Source: Thermotogota bacterium (GTDB lineage: Bacteria; Thermotogota; Thermotogae; Thermotogales; DSM-5069). Taken from it: a DNA stretch of 64,000 bases. The notes beneath the pieces are model-generated. The model was not told the DNA's origin. It made no database searches and saw only the letters and a program-made list of their open reading frames with translations. How positions within the stretch are numbered: position 1 is the first letter of the stretch; the number at the start of each line of letters is the position of its first letter. Below are positions 1-9,026 of this stretch, one piece after another. A program made the translations under genes and the position numbers. The stretch is from contig JAKPGA010000012.1 in assembly GCA_029551145.1 (NCBI GenBank), positions 62,001 through 126,000 of the forward strand. Reading direction: 5' to 3'.

Positions 1-97
1 CTCCGAGTGTGCCGTTCAAAAGTAATGCAACCTTAAGAGACTTTGCAAAACTCACGATTGCGATGATAACCAGCAAAACAATCAACAGTCTTTTCAT
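1..97 (-). CDS. BMP-family nucleoside-binding protein, N-terminal part only
   Basis: Only the first 32 codons are inside the window; the gene continues to the left. The peptide has a short basic N-terminus, a hydrophobic core and a small-residue end, a signal peptide without a lipobox cysteine. It is followed by KSLKVALLLNGTLG, which matches the start of the mature BmpA/Med/PnrA-type binding proteins that capture nucleosides for ABC import. The ATG overlaps the stop of the uridine phosphorylase gene as ATGA and has a GGAGGTG ribosome site, so it lies in the same operon. Its position next to two nucleoside-cleaving enzymes fits a nucleoside importer. The family call rests on very little sequence. 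Confidence 0.6.
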   Translation of the reverse strand, partial: MKRLLIVLLVIIAIVSFAKSLKVALLLNGTLG

Positions 98-843
98 CTG
101 CCAACACCTCCCTCAATTAAGATCTCTATAGCTCTGATGGCTATCTTGATAGAATTCTCGAGTCCCTTTTCGAATCTCTCACCAGCCTGTACATAACCTT
201 CGTCTGTGAGCTCCTCTCTGACGGTCAAGACTGCTCCAGTTTTCAGTCGCTTTATTCCTCCTACGATGTACAAGGCACCTATTTCCATCTCAATTGCAAG
301 AACACCCGCTTTGACAAGCTGACTTTCCAGGTGATTGTGTTTTTCTGGATCAAAAGCCCTTCCATAGTACGAATCAGTGGAGAGTACGATACCGACATGA
401 AAAGGATTTTTCACATCCTGTGCAGCCTTGACCAGTGCATCTACAACCTGAAAATCTGCAACAGCTGGATACTCGGGGATTATGTACTGAGAGGTTGTAC
501 CATCTAACCTCACCGCTGCGTTGACGATCACACTGTCACCAAGTTTTAGATTCCTTTGCGCCGCTCCAGTTGTTCCAACTCGTATCACGACCTTGGCATT
601 TGTTGTAGCCAGTTCCTCTATACCGATCGCCATGGCAGGAGCGCCCATGCCCGTTGACATGACACTGACCTTCTCGCCCTTCACATAACCTGTGTAGGTG
701 AGATACTCACGGTTGTCGCCAACTTTGACAGCATCTTGAAAGTACTTTGCCACGCGTTCGACCCTACCCCTGTCACCAACTACGATGACGTATTTACCCA
801 CATCCTTCGGATCAACTTTTATGTGATATCTCGGATCTACCAT
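94..843 (-). CDS. udp: Uridine/nucleoside phosphorylase (PNP_UDP_1 family)
   Basis: This enzyme splits a nucleoside with phosphate into base and (deoxy)ribose-1-phosphate in the cytoplasm. The 249 residues fit the NP-I trimer/hexamer family. Near the N-terminus VIVVGDRGRVERVA is the phosphate-binding loop; STGMGAPAMAI and RVGTTGAAQ (about residues 63-95) are the family glycine-rich motifs; AIEMEIGALY near residue 185 carries the Met-Glu pair that holds the ribose. I infer uridine phosphorylase from overall resemblance; another nucleoside preference is possible. The gene lies 3 bases after the nucleoside hydrolase stop, and its ribosome site GGGAGG sits at the end of that gene, so the two are probably translated together. 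Confidence 0.85.
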   Translation of the reverse strand: MVDPRYHIKVDPKDVGKYVIVVGDRGRVERVAKYFQDAVKVGDNREYLTYTGYVKGEKVSVMSTGMGAPAMAIGIEELATTNAKVVIRVGTTGAAQRNLKLGDSVIVNAAVRLDGTTSQYIIPEYPAVADFQVVDALVKAAQDVKNPFHVGIVLSTDSYYGRAFDPEKHNHLESQLVKAGVLAIEMEIGALYIVGGIKRLKTGAVLTVREELTDEGYVQAGERFEKGLENSIKIAIRAIEILIEGGVGR

Positions 844-846
844 GAG

Positions 847-1770
847 CTACGCCTCCCTTAATTGACTGAGTTTTTCGAAAAAGAGATCGAAGAATCTCAT
901 TCTATCTGCTCTCAACATGACCTTCGCATTCAGAGTCTTGCCCGTTGTTCGCCACACATCAACTACGGTCTGCCCGTAGGTGAGTTCACCCTTTGTTTCA
1001 ACATCAACGTGGTAGTCCTTTGTTTCGAATATCTCTGGATGAATCAAGTACATTACGGTGCACGGATCATGCAGCGGGACACCTTCTATGCCAAAAACTC
1101 TTTTGTAGGTTGATTTGAAGAAAACCAGAAGATCGGCAAGTAGATCGAACTTCGCTCCGAGTAACCTCATTTTCCGTACCTCTTCTTCTGTGACCACAAC
1201 TTGGTGAGTTACATCCAAAGGTGCCATCACGATAGGAACTCCAGATTGGAAGACAATCTTTGCAGCTTCTGGGTCTGCAAAGATGTTGAACTCAGCGGCA
1301 GGTGTCACATTACCAAAGGCAATACCACCGCCCATCAAGACTATCAAGGCTATCCTTTTGATGAGATGTGGGTAACGGATCATGAAAAGTGCAATATTAG
1401 TCAGAGGACCCGTTGGAACAAGCACAACATCAGAATATTTCTCCAAAGTCTGAGCGATGAAGTCAACGGCATGAAGTCTTTCTATAGGACGCTTTGCTGG
1501 TGGAAGTTGAGCGCCTTCAAGGCCTGACTTACCGTGGATATCTGGAGCCACTATGACATTCCTGAAAAGTGGTTTGTCACACCCGGCAAATACGGGTACA
1601 TCAATATCGAAGAGATCGAGAACCGTCCGTGCATTCTTTGTCGTGTTTTCCAGGTAGGAATTACCAACAACGGTGGTGACACCAAGTAATTCAATCTCCT
1701 TAGATGCAACAGATAAAAGAATAGCAAAAGCATCGTCATGACCAGGATCGCAATCCAAAATGATACGCAC
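847..1770 (-). CDS. Nucleoside hydrolase (IunH family)
   Basis: Calcium-dependent N-ribohydrolase that splits ribonucleosides to base and ribose. The N-terminal DCDPGHDDA (residues 7-15) is the family signature that binds calcium and ribose. VPTGPLTNIAL near residue 118 and a conserved HDP near the C-terminus (residue 235) complete the site, and 307 residues is normal. The start is GTG with GAGGTG six bases upstream. It is the first gene of the nucleoside operon (hydrolase, phosphorylase, BMP protein), reading from a promoter at 1816-1844. Whether it prefers pyrimidine or purine nucleosides cannot be told by eye. Confidence 0.9.
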   Translation of the reverse strand: MRIILDCDPGHDDAFAILLSVASKEIELLGVTTVVGNSYLENTTKNARTVLDLFDIDVPVFAGCDKPLFRNVIVAPDIHGKSGLEGAQLPPAKRPIERLHAVDFIAQTLEKYSDVVLVPTGPLTNIALFMIRYPHLIKRIALIVLMGGGIAFGNVTPAAEFNIFADPEAAKIVFQSGVPIVMAPLDVTHQVVVTEEEVRKMRLLGAKFDLLADLLVFFKSTYKRVFGIEGVPLHDPCTVMYLIHPEIFETKDYHVDVETKGELTYGQTVVDVWRTTGKTLNAKVMLRADRMRFFDLFFEKLSQLREA

Positions 1771-1815
1771 AGGAACACCTCACTTTGTCTGCTCTGAGAA
1801 GTTGGTTTCTTTTAG

Positions 1816-1844
1816 ATTTTATCATTTACTCCACGGTTGTTCAA
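1816..1844 (-). promoter_or_regulatory. Promoter of the nucleoside operon
   Basis: On the minus strand TTGAAC (1839-1844) and TAAAAT (1816-1821) are separated by exactly 17 bases, close to the housekeeping consensus. The start of transcription would be near 1809, about 40 bases before the nucleoside hydrolase GTG. Confidence 0.55.
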
Positions 1845-1845
1845 T

Positions 1846-1878
1846 AATTCTCCAAAACTTTGCGAAATTTGGAGAATT
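1846..1878. repeat. 11-bp perfect inverted repeat, candidate operator
   Basis: AATTCTCCAAA (1846-1856) and TTTGGAGAATT (1868-1878) are perfect inverted copies separated by 11 bases. The repeat starts one base upstream of the -35 box of the nucleoside operon and lies about 120 bases before the divergent exporter gene. The placement suits an activator site for the leftward operon or an operator for the rightward gene. The rest of 1771-1996 shows only a partial third copy near 1908-1925 and the ribosome site of the next gene. Confidence 0.4.
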
Positions 1879-1996
1879 CAACGCAACTCAATTTTTCCGA
1901 ACTCTTCAACGGCAAAATTCTCAAACTCTTTTGTTACAAACAATGACTACAGAAAAGTCGGTGGTGAACCTAAAATCTTCTTCAGGAGGTGTTCAG

Positions 1997-2845
1997 ATGT
2001 ACAGATTGCTTCTCTTCATGGGAGTGCTGATTGTCTCCTTTTCAGGTCCCATGATCAAAATGAGCACTGCACCGGCAATCGCGGTGGCTTTCTATAGAGT
2101 ATTCATAGGATTTTTGTGTTATTTGTTCGTACTGAGAGGAAAGATAAAAAGGTATGACGTGAAAGGTGAGATGCTTCTTCTGCTCTCGGGTTTTTTTCTG
2201 TCTATGCATTTTTTCTTCTGGATAAAGGCCTTTAGTTATACCACCGTTGCAGGAGCTGTCGTACCGTTGATGTTACAGCCCTTTGTGACTTCTTTTTTAG
2301 CATCGCTCATCTACAAGGAAAAAGTGACTGTGCGACAGATCCTTTCAACCTCACTTGTGATATTTGGGGTAATCCAAATGGTGTTTCTTGACGCAAAGAG
2401 TTTCTCGCGTTTTTCCAGAGGTGATTTTCTTTCTATTCTGGGAGTTCTTTTTGTCTGTGGATTTCTGATTATAGGTAGATTCATGGTGCCAAGAATAGGT
2501 ACCTTTGCCTTTAACTTGAGGAGCTATGGAGTTGCCAGTTTTCTATTGCTTTTAATGGGTAACAATGCATTGATACAGACCTTCCCCTTGGCCGATTGGC
2601 TTATCTTTCTCTGGTTAGGAGTAGGATGTTCCTTCTTGGGGTACTCGATGATAAACAACTCTCTGAAGTATTTTGGAGCTATCACAGTTGCGATGGCTTT
2701 GGTGGGAGAACCTGTTTTGAGCATTGTGTGGTCTTGGCTGATCCTAAAACAGACTGCCACGATTCCCCAGTATTTTGGGCTTCTTGTATCTTTAATAGGA
2801 ATGATTTGGTTTTTCGTTCGTTCGCGTCAGCAAAACGCTAAGTGA
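1997..2845 (+). CDS. EamA/DMT-family inner-membrane transporter
   Basis: A 282-residue drug/metabolite-type transporter with about ten hydrophobic segments in two repeated EamA halves (roughly residues 5-130 and 145-275). The second half ends with the usual GEPVLSIVWSWLILKQ-type stretch. An upstream in-frame extension to 1760 exists, but ATG 1997 is the start: it has a strong AGGAGGTG at the right distance, and the extension is not hydrophobic and overlaps the divergent promoter. The substrate cannot be inferred; the family exports amino acids, nucleotide precursors and other small metabolites. The 3' end overlaps dnaE, on the other strand, by 8 bases. Confidence 0.8.
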   Translation: MYRLLLFMGVLIVSFSGPMIKMSTAPAIAVAFYRVFIGFLCYLFVLRGKIKRYDVKGEMLLLLSGFFLSMHFFFWIKAFSYTTVAGAVVPLMLQPFVTSFLASLIYKEKVTVRQILSTSLVIFGVIQMVFLDAKSFSRFSRGDFLSILGVLFVCGFLIIGRFMVPRIGTFAFNLRSYGVASFLLLLMGNNALIQTFPLADWLIFLWLGVGCSFLGYSMINNSLKYFGAITVAMALVGEPVLSIVWSWLILKQTATIPQYFGLLVSLIGMIWFFVRSRQQNAK

Positions 2846-5372
2846 ATTCAAACTCTACGGTGTAATTGTCAATCAGTGGTCTTGCAGAACTTATATGTAT
2901 CTTCTTGCCGGTAAGCTCAATCTTCACGATTTCGTTTCCTGATCCAGATTCAAAATCCAGTTCATCGAAACACCCGTGAACTTCATAAACGGTTGATCTC
3001 ACTTTTTTCAAATCGTGGTATGAATAGATCGAGCAATCTGGCTTGACGACACAGAGATATTCTCCATCTGGTATATTACCCTTTATCTGAGCTATTGTTT
3101 TGCCATCGCTGATATAATTCGAATCGATCAGAACTGCTACCGGCAAGATTCTTGCTGAGGTGAAAACCTCGCTCAACGGTGCGAAAGTTTTTTCAAAAGA
3201 GACCTTCATCGGTGTCAGCGGAAAGCCATAGGCCTGTTCTTCAAAGACCGCGATATCTTTTTGAGTCAATTTCGCCGATTTGTTCTGATAGTGCTTGCCG
3301 AATGTTGATGAAGATATCTCCAACAAAGATGCGTCGTACCCTTTTTGAAAGGCACTGAAAGCCTTTATAGACTCTTCGCGATCGGAGTATATGCAATCAA
3401 AAGCTCCTGAAAAGACTAACCTCTGTAAAGTTGAAATGGGGACAGAGGTTTTTCTGACAAAATCGTCAATGCTTGAAAATGGGCCCTTGGAAAAACACGC
3501 ATTCGTAACTGAACTACCAATACCCACTATCACATCGAGTGGTAACTGAAATTCGTCCTCTTGTAATTCAACTGGATTGATCGAAGGGCACAGTACTCTG
3601 AGACCTCGAGAACGCAATTCTTGGACCGAAAGAAAAATCTTATCCTTATCACTTGAATGCACTTTGAGGTAATGCAAGAAGAACTCTTTTGGAAAGTGCT
3701 GCTTGATGAAAGCAAGTTCATAACTTATGTATGCATAGGCTACGCTGTGAGATTTGTTGAAGCAGTATGAAGAAAATCTGAGTATAACATCAACCAACCT
3801 TTCAATCAGAGATTTGTCGTACCCTCTGCCCAATGCCCTTTGCTTGAACTGCTCTGCCGCCTCTTTCATGGCGATCTGATCCTTCTGTGATATAGCCTTT
3901 CGGAAAAGATCAGACTCAGCGGGTGTCATTCCAGCAAGATCGATGGCGATTCTCATCAACTGTTCTTGATAGATCATCACACCGTATGTCTCCTTAAAAA
4001 ACTCACCAGTTTCAATACAGTTGCGTTTCCTCTGCGCATAGGCATCGTTCAATCTGGCGAGCAATGGTCCAGGTCTGTTCATCGCGAGAAGGTCGCTGAG
4101 CTCTCTGATATCCTTGGGTTTCATCTGTCTACAGAGACTGCGCACTGATAGGCGCTCGAGTTGAAAGACACCGTGTGTTCTGCCGGATGAAATCTGCTTG
4201 TAGACCGATGGATCATTGATTGATATATCTGTAAGATTCAGAGTCTTCTTAACGCTCTGCAGTAATGACAGAGTTGTCAATCCCAGAATATCTATCTTTG
4301 CAACACCGACTTTGTCCAGTGAATCCATGTCATATTCCAGAAGAAGTGGCTTTGTATCAGCAACGACTGGCAAGCATAAGGCGGAATCCGATATGACAAT
4401 GCCGGCCGCATGAGTGCTCCTGTGAAAGGGCAAACCGTCTAAAAGATCAACTACTTTGAGCGACGGCTTTATTCCAATCCTTTTTGATTCGTTCTGTATA
4501 GATCTCACAGATAGTGTTGAAAATGTGGAGATCTGAGCGACAAAACCGAACACCTCAGAGAGCTTCTCGATCAATAGAGCACGCTTTTCATCTTCAACAT
4601 CTATGTCTATGTCTGGTAACTCTTGTCGGTGTTCATTCAGGAATCTCTCAAACAGAAGATCGTGTTCTAAAGGATCAACCTTTGTGATACCCAAGACATA
4701 TGAAATAACCGATCCCACCGCACTACCACGACCAGGTCCAACACAGATGCCAAGATCTCTGGCTATGTCAACTATTCTCTTGACCGTGTAAAAGTAGGAT
4801 TCAAATCCGAGTTTCTCGACTACCTCAACTTCTCTTTCAAACCTCTCTCTGTACCTTGGGCTTATTGTTTTGAGAAAACTCCTCAGCCAGGCCTTCTCTG
4901 GCTGTGGAAACTTCATAGGAACACATAGATCATATGCCTCACAATTGAGTAATGATGCTGCATCATCGAATTTCCCATCAAAAAAGGATGCCTCGTGTTT
5001 TGGCGGAATCGAAAGTAAACTGCACATAACTTCGTAGGCCTCGCGATGGAAGTCTTCAAGGTAGTAGACGAACTTTGCAGAATCTGCGTCGAGCCAATTC
5101 AGTTCTGGTTCTGTTCTTTTGTTGTAGGCATTGATAAGCTCATCAAACTCGGCACGATTTCTCGCATAGAAGATCTTCTTGTCAATCTTCAACCCGTGAA
5201 CTGGTATTAAGCCCTTTCGCTTGCACAGGTGGTTGAAGATCACTGCAGCGTGGAAATTTCTGTCTGCCATCAACAGAGATTTCAACCCAAGTTCGCAAGC
5301 TTTGTCAACAACTTGTTCGATTCTCAAGATTGAGCCTTCAAAAGAATAGGGAGTGACAACAACTGGTATCAT
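2838..5372 (-). CDS. dnaE: DNA polymerase III alpha subunit, short DnaE type
   Basis: Template-directed DNA polymerase of the C family. Palm residues are clear: GPGRGSAVGS at 212-221, the aspartate pair in PDIDID (D254, D256), and the third aspartate in KIDILGL (D361). The fingers region contains YQEQLMRIA and the HSVAYAYISYELAF helix. At 844 residues it is much shorter than the roughly 1100-1160 of typical DnaE, ending soon after the helix-hairpin-helix region, and the N-terminal PHP domain lacks the usual HxH metal motif (here VVVTPYSFEGS). From family knowledge, T. maritima has a similar short DnaE beside PolC, so this may not be the sole replicase. ATGA overlap with rluD. Confidence 0.92.
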   Translation of the reverse strand: MIPVVVTPYSFEGSILRIEQVVDKACELGLKSLLMADRNFHAAVIFNHLCKRKGLIPVHGLKIDKKIFYARNRAEFDELINAYNKRTEPELNWLDADSAKFVYYLEDFHREAYEVMCSLLSIPPKHEASFFDGKFDDAASLLNCEAYDLCVPMKFPQPEKAWLRSFLKTISPRYRERFEREVEVVEKLGFESYFYTVKRIVDIARDLGICVGPGRGSAVGSVISYVLGITKVDPLEHDLLFERFLNEHRQELPDIDIDVEDEKRALLIEKLSEVFGFVAQISTFSTLSVRSIQNESKRIGIKPSLKVVDLLDGLPFHRSTHAAGIVISDSALCLPVVADTKPLLLEYDMDSLDKVGVAKIDILGLTTLSLLQSVKKTLNLTDISINDPSVYKQISSGRTHGVFQLERLSVRSLCRQMKPKDIRELSDLLAMNRPGPLLARLNDAYAQRKRNCIETGEFFKETYGVMIYQEQLMRIAIDLAGMTPAESDLFRKAISQKDQIAMKEAAEQFKQRALGRGYDKSLIERLVDVILRFSSYCFNKSHSVAYAYISYELAFIKQHFPKEFFLHYLKVHSSDKDKIFLSVQELRSRGLRVLCPSINPVELQEDEFQLPLDVIVGIGSSVTNACFSKGPFSSIDDFVRKTSVPISTLQRLVFSGAFDCIYSDREESIKAFSAFQKGYDASLLEISSSTFGKHYQNKSAKLTQKDIAVFEEQAYGFPLTPMKVSFEKTFAPLSEVFTSARILPVAVLIDSNYISDGKTIAQIKGNIPDGEYLCVVKPDCSIYSYHDLKKVRSTVYEVHGCFDELDFESGSGNEIVKIELTGKKIHISSARPLIDNYTVEFEFT

Positions 5373-6286
5373 ACATTCTTCACTGTCCGAGAACTCAGCT
5401 CTACAATCAGATGCTTGAAATCTTCAGGTAATGCAGCTGTGAAGCTCAACCAGTCGCCACTTCTTGGATGATAAAAACCCAGTTTCATGGCATGTAGCAT
5501 TTGACGTGGTGCACCACAGATACTACCGTATAATCTGTCACCCAAAATCGGATGACCTATGTATTTCATATGAACCCTTATTTGGTGAGTACGCCCGGTC
5601 TTGGGATAAGCCGCAACCAACGAGGCAACATCATCAAAGTATTTCAAGACTCGGTAGAACGTTACAGCAGCTCTTCCAGAGCTGTTCACAGACATCTTGG
5701 TCCTCAAAACAGGATGGCGTGCCAGAGATACCGTAATCTCTCCTTGTGTCTCGTTCACTTTACCTCGAACCAAAGCAAGATACATCTTGGAAACCTTTCG
5801 ATCTTTGAATTGCTGTGAAAGATTTCTGTGAGCCAAATCGTTTTTTGCCACCACTATGACTCCAGAGGTATCCTTATCCAATCTGTGAACTATACCAGGT
5901 CTCAACTCTCCACCGATCCCTTGAAGATCATGACAATGGTAGAGCAGCGCATTCACAAGTGTCCCACTCGTGTGTGAGGGAACAGGATGCACAATCATAC
6001 CGGCTGGTTTGTTGATCACTATCAAGTCTGAGTCCTCATATAGCACCTCGAGTTTGATTGGCTCTGGTTCAACTGAAAGGGGCACAGGTGGTTCGGGATC
6101 AGGCACGGATATGATGTCCTTTGCTTTCACCCGGTAACTGGGTTTTTGCGGTCTGCCGTTGACTGTTATTCTTCCATCTTTAATGGCTTTCTGCACGAAA
6201 TTTCTTGAAATCTTTGCCGGAATCTTTTCTAACAGATAGAGATCCAGTCTCTGTTCTTGCTCACCTTTGCTGACCTTTATCTCCAA
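5369..6286 (-). CDS. rluD: 23S rRNA pseudouridine synthase, RluD family
   Basis: Converts specific uridines of 23S rRNA (helix 69 for RluD) to pseudouridine. An S4 RNA-binding domain spans residues 13-60, followed by the catalytic domain with HRLDKDTSG at 134-142, where D137 is the nucleophile. 305 residues is normal. Downstream RTHQIRVH is the second family motif. The gene overlaps lspA by 26 bases upstream and dnaE by 4 bases downstream, so it lies within one transcription unit. The lspA-rluD pairing is common in bacteria. It could instead modify other sites, as RluC does; the order S4 plus catalytic domain does not separate them. Confidence 0.88.
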   Translation of the reverse strand: MEIKVSKGEQEQRLDLYLLEKIPAKISRNFVQKAIKDGRITVNGRPQKPSYRVKAKDIISVPDPEPPVPLSVEPEPIKLEVLYEDSDLIVINKPAGMIVHPVPSHTSGTLVNALLYHCHDLQGIGGELRPGIVHRLDKDTSGVIVVAKNDLAHRNLSQQFKDRKVSKMYLALVRGKVNETQGEITVSLARHPVLRTKMSVNSSGRAAVTFYRVLKYFDDVASLVAAYPKTGRTHQIRVHMKYIGHPILGDRLYGSICGAPRQMLHAMKLGFYHPRSGDWLSFTAALPEDFKHLIVELSSRTVKNV

Positions 6287-6704
6287 GACTCTTCTCCCCC
6301 AACAACAAGCTGAGGAGTATTAGAATTGCTCCAAATGTGATGAAAAGATCAGCGATATTAAAAATGGCAGGAAAGTAACGCAGATTTATGAAATCAACCA
6401 CATACCCGAGTCTGAATCTATCGACGATATTGCCAATTGCTCCGCCAACTATCATCTGCAGACCAACCCTTGCAAGCTTTGAGCTCTTGATGAATCCTGA
6501 TATAAATGAAAGTGCCAGTGTCACGGCGAATGTTACCCACAACACCCATGGCGCCCTCGAGAACAGGCCAAAGACTATACCAGTATTCCTCGTGTAAGTG
6601 AACCACAAGAACCCCGGTATCACGAAGAACGGTTGAAACAAGAACTTCTCAATCAACATTTTGGACAACTGATCCATCAAGACCACAAATGCCACCCAGA
6701 ACAT
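6261..6704 (-). CDS. lspA: Lipoprotein signal peptidase (signal peptidase II)
   Basis: Membrane aspartic protease that removes signal peptides from prolipoproteins. Four hydrophobic segments are visible in 147 residues. Catalytic aspartates are D95 in GNIVDR and D119 in FNIADLFI, and the NTGIVFGLF motif at residues 40-48 is the family's NTGAAFG-like loop. The gene starts one base after cheR ends and its 3' end overlaps rluD by 26 bases. Its presence implies lipoproteins, although the binding proteins in this window have no obvious lipobox. Confidence 0.93.
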   Translation of the reverse strand: MFWVAFVVLMDQLSKMLIEKFLFQPFFVIPGFLWFTYTRNTGIVFGLFSRAPWVLWVTFAVTLALSFISGFIKSSKLARVGLQMIVGGAIGNIVDRFRLGYVVDFINLRYFPAIFNIADLFITFGAILILLSLLLGEKSLGDKGQQR

Positions 6705-6705
6705 C

Positions 6706-7521
6706 TCACTTCACCCTCTGGTAGAAAAAAGGACTCGCTATCTTCAAGCCGATCTCAGCGTAGTCGAAAATCCTTTCTGTGCTTCCAACAAATAGAATGC
6801 CACCGAGTCTCAAAGCTTTGACGAAGTTTCTATACAGTTGGTCTTTTGCAGATGCCTCAAAGTATATCACCACGTTCCTGCAGATTATCAGATCCAATGA
6901 ATTGGGAAAAGGATCTTGGAGCATGTTGTGCTTTCTGAACTCGACTCTCTTCTTCACAAGATCTCTTATTCTGTAACTGCCATCGAGCAGTTCGAAGTAT
7001 TTGTCAAGGTATGATTTGGGTGTGCTAACCATCGATCTTGCTTCATACAAACCTTCTCTCGCTTCCTCAAGCGCTCTTTCATCAAGATCAGTTGCGAGCA
7101 CTGACGCGCTTGAGGGAGCCTTTAATTCCTCGAGCAGGATAGCCAACGAATATGGTTCTTCGCCACTTGCACATCCCGCACTCCATGCCCTGAATCTTCC
7201 TCTGCTGATTCCAAGTAGTTCTGGTAGGTACTTATCGCGAAGTTCCCACCATTTTTCGGGATTTCTGAAAAACTCGGTGACATTTATCGTGAGTTTGTCA
7301 AGGAACTCTTCCTTTGCCGCAGGGTTTGAAAGTAGAAACCTAAGATACTCTTGAAAGGAGGACAGTTTGTACTTTTTTATGAGTATCTCTATTCTGCGCT
7401 TGACTCGATGAGGTTTGTAACCAGATAAATCGAGCCCAAAGTACCTGTGTATCTCCTTTATAAACCATTGGAAATCCTCCATCGGAAGCTCACCAGAAAA
7501 CTGGGAAAGAAAGTCCTGCAT
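6706..7521 (-). CDS. cheR: Chemotaxis protein methyltransferase CheR
   Basis: Transfers methyl groups from S-adenosylmethionine to glutamates of chemoreceptors. An N-terminal helical domain (about residues 15-80, with TVTEFFRNP-type motif NVTEFFRNP at 80-88) precedes the SAM-binding fold with SAGCASGEEPYSLA at 114-127 and LDLIICRNVVIYF further on. 271 residues is the usual size. The ATG at 7521 has AAGGAG 9 bases upstream and overlaps the previous gene by 32 bases. No other chemotaxis gene is adjacent apart from a single receiver protein upstream in the same run. Confidence 0.92.
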   Translation of the reverse strand: MQDFLSQFSGELPMEDFQWFIKEIHRYFGLDLSGYKPHRVKRRIEILIKKYKLSSFQEYLRFLLSNPAAKEEFLDKLTINVTEFFRNPEKWWELRDKYLPELLGISRGRFRAWSAGCASGEEPYSLAILLEELKAPSSASVLATDLDERALEEAREGLYEARSMVSTPKSYLDKYFELLDGSYRIRDLVKKRVEFRKHNMLQDPFPNSLDLIICRNVVIYFEASAKDQLYRNFVKALRLGGILFVGSTERIFDYAEIGLKIASPFFYQRVK

Positions 7522-8257
7522 ACCATCGCTCCTTCTGAGAATAAAACGTCAAATATATCTGTCCTATCTTCTTTCTCACGTCAAGAGATTCATTTGTCAT
7601 CAATATCCATTCATCCTTGTTAAACCAACCAAATCCTATACTCGTTTTATTCGCAAGATACTGACCGAAGAAAAAAAGTCTATCTGAACCGAGACCAAAT
7701 CTAAAGCCCATATTTGGTATGAAAAACGTGGAGATCTCGCCAAACGCGAAGCCAATCCCGTAACCATGATTCGAGACAAATGGTTCAACTGTGAACTGCC
7801 CCAACTTCACAGGAATTCCAAGATGGTAGCCACTAAAATTGTCAACGCAGACAGAAAAATAAGGAATTCTGAGAAACAAGGCGTATTTGTCCTGTAAAAC
7901 GAACCCATAAGATCCACTAATTCCCCACACACTGAGAGTTTGCCTCTGATAATCAAGATTGCTGAAACTCAGCCAACCACTGTACGGTACGGCGTATCTC
8001 GCTCCCCCATTGTCCAATTTCATTGAGAAATACTTCAAATTATCGAATGGTTCATAGATCGGTAGAACCTGTAAGCCAGATCCGTTATCTGCAACACCGA
8101 GGCTGAAGGCAAGATCCGCCTCCACACGCCAGAAATCAACGTGTGGAGAAACTGTCATGCCAAACCAAGAAAAGCTGCCAAGGCCAAGATCAAAGTTCAC
8201 CACGGCAGCCAATAAGTAAACAGGTGCTATTAACCAAACAAGCAGCAGTATCTTCAT
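7490..8257 (-). CDS. Exported beta-rich protein of unknown function
   Basis: I do not recognise a named family. A signal peptide (residues 1-18, ending LLAA) leads into about 235 residues that are rich in alternating hydrophobic and aromatic residues with short turns, and the last residues are FPVFW. Alternating strands plus a terminal aromatic residue are typical of outer-membrane beta-barrels, so a protein of the Thermotogales outer envelope (toga) is a reasonable inference, not a demonstrated one. It overlaps yebC by ATGA and cheR by 32 bases, so it is translated as part of the long run. Confidence 0.6.
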   Translation of the reverse strand: MKILLLVWLIAPVYLLAAVVNFDLGLGSFSWFGMTVSPHVDFWRVEADLAFSLGVADNGSGLQVLPIYEPFDNLKYFSMKLDNGGARYAVPYSGWLSFSNLDYQRQTLSVWGISGSYGFVLQDKYALFLRIPYFSVCVDNFSGYHLGIPVKLGQFTVEPFVSNHGYGIGFAFGEISTFFIPNMGFRFGLGSDRLFFFGQYLANKTSIGFGWFNKDEWILMTNESLDVRKKIGQIYLTFYSQKERWYAGLSFPVFW

Positions 8258-9015
8258 TGGTTCATCTGCGAAAGTATTGCCTCCATTTCTGCGTCGTCCA
8301 TTTCAAAGTTCGAGTACACATCCTGAACGTCATCCATGTCTTCAAGTGCATTCAACAGTGTGAGGATCCTTTCTGCATCCTTACCAGTGACTTGCACCGT
8401 ATTCTTGGGAACATAAGATATGTTTGCATCAATCTTGTAGCCGTTCTTCTCCAGCGCTTCTTTAACCGCTGTAAGGTTCTCAGATGATGTGACTATTCTT
8501 ATGGGGTCTTCCTGATCATTGATGTCCTCGGCTCCCGCATCAATAGCCAACATGACCAATTCTTCAACATTCGCCACCTGCTCGCGTGGTACGTTTATGA
8601 TACCCTTTCTCTCGAAGATCCAACTAACTGCACCAAGATCGGCAAGACTACCACCATGGCGGCTCAAAGTATGCCTCAGTTCTTGCGCAGTCCTGTTCTT
8701 GTTATCTGTAAGTGCCCGGATGTACAGTGCTACACCCGCAGGACCGTAGGCTTCGTAAATGATCTCCTGGTAATCTACTCCTTCAAGCTCACCAGTTCCA
8801 CGCTTGATAGCCTTTTCGATGTTGTCTTTGGGCATGTTCGCTTCTTTTGCTTTATCGATTGCTGTTCGCAATCTTGGGTTCGTTTCTGGATCTCCTCCGC
8901 CCTCGCGAGCGGCAACGATCAGTTCCCTGATCAACTTGGTGAACATCTGAGACCGTTTCGCGTCCTGAGCCATCTTTCGATGTTTGATATTTGCCCATTT
9001 GTTGTGACCAGACAT
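8254..9015 (-). CDS. yebC: YebC/PmpR-family protein
   Basis: The N-terminus [14 protein letters not shown] is diagnostic for this family, and 253 residues in three domains is the standard length. Family members have been described as DNA-binding regulators and, more recently, as helpers of translation through proline-rich stretches. The role here cannot be chosen from sequence. Eleven bases separate it from the phosphatase gene upstream, and its stop overlaps the next gene as ATGA. Confidence 0.93.
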   Translation of the reverse strand: MSGHNKWANIKHRKMAQDAKRSQMFTKLIRELIVAAREGGGDPETNPRLRTAIDKAKEANMPKDNIEKAIKRGTGELEGVDYQEIIYEAYGPAGVALYIRALTDNKNRTAQELRHTLSRHGGSLADLGAVSWIFERKGIINVPREQVANVEELVMLAIDAGAEDINDQEDPIRIVTSSENLTAVKEALEKNGYKIDANISYVPKNTVQVTGKDAERILTLLNALEDMDDVQDVYSNFEMDDAEMEAILSQMNQ

Positions 9016-9026
9016 TCTTTTCCCTC

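Noticed and set aside
1760-1996. N-terminal extension of the EamA gene
   Set aside because: Open in frame, but without ribosome site, not membrane-like, and it crosses the divergent promoter and palindrome.
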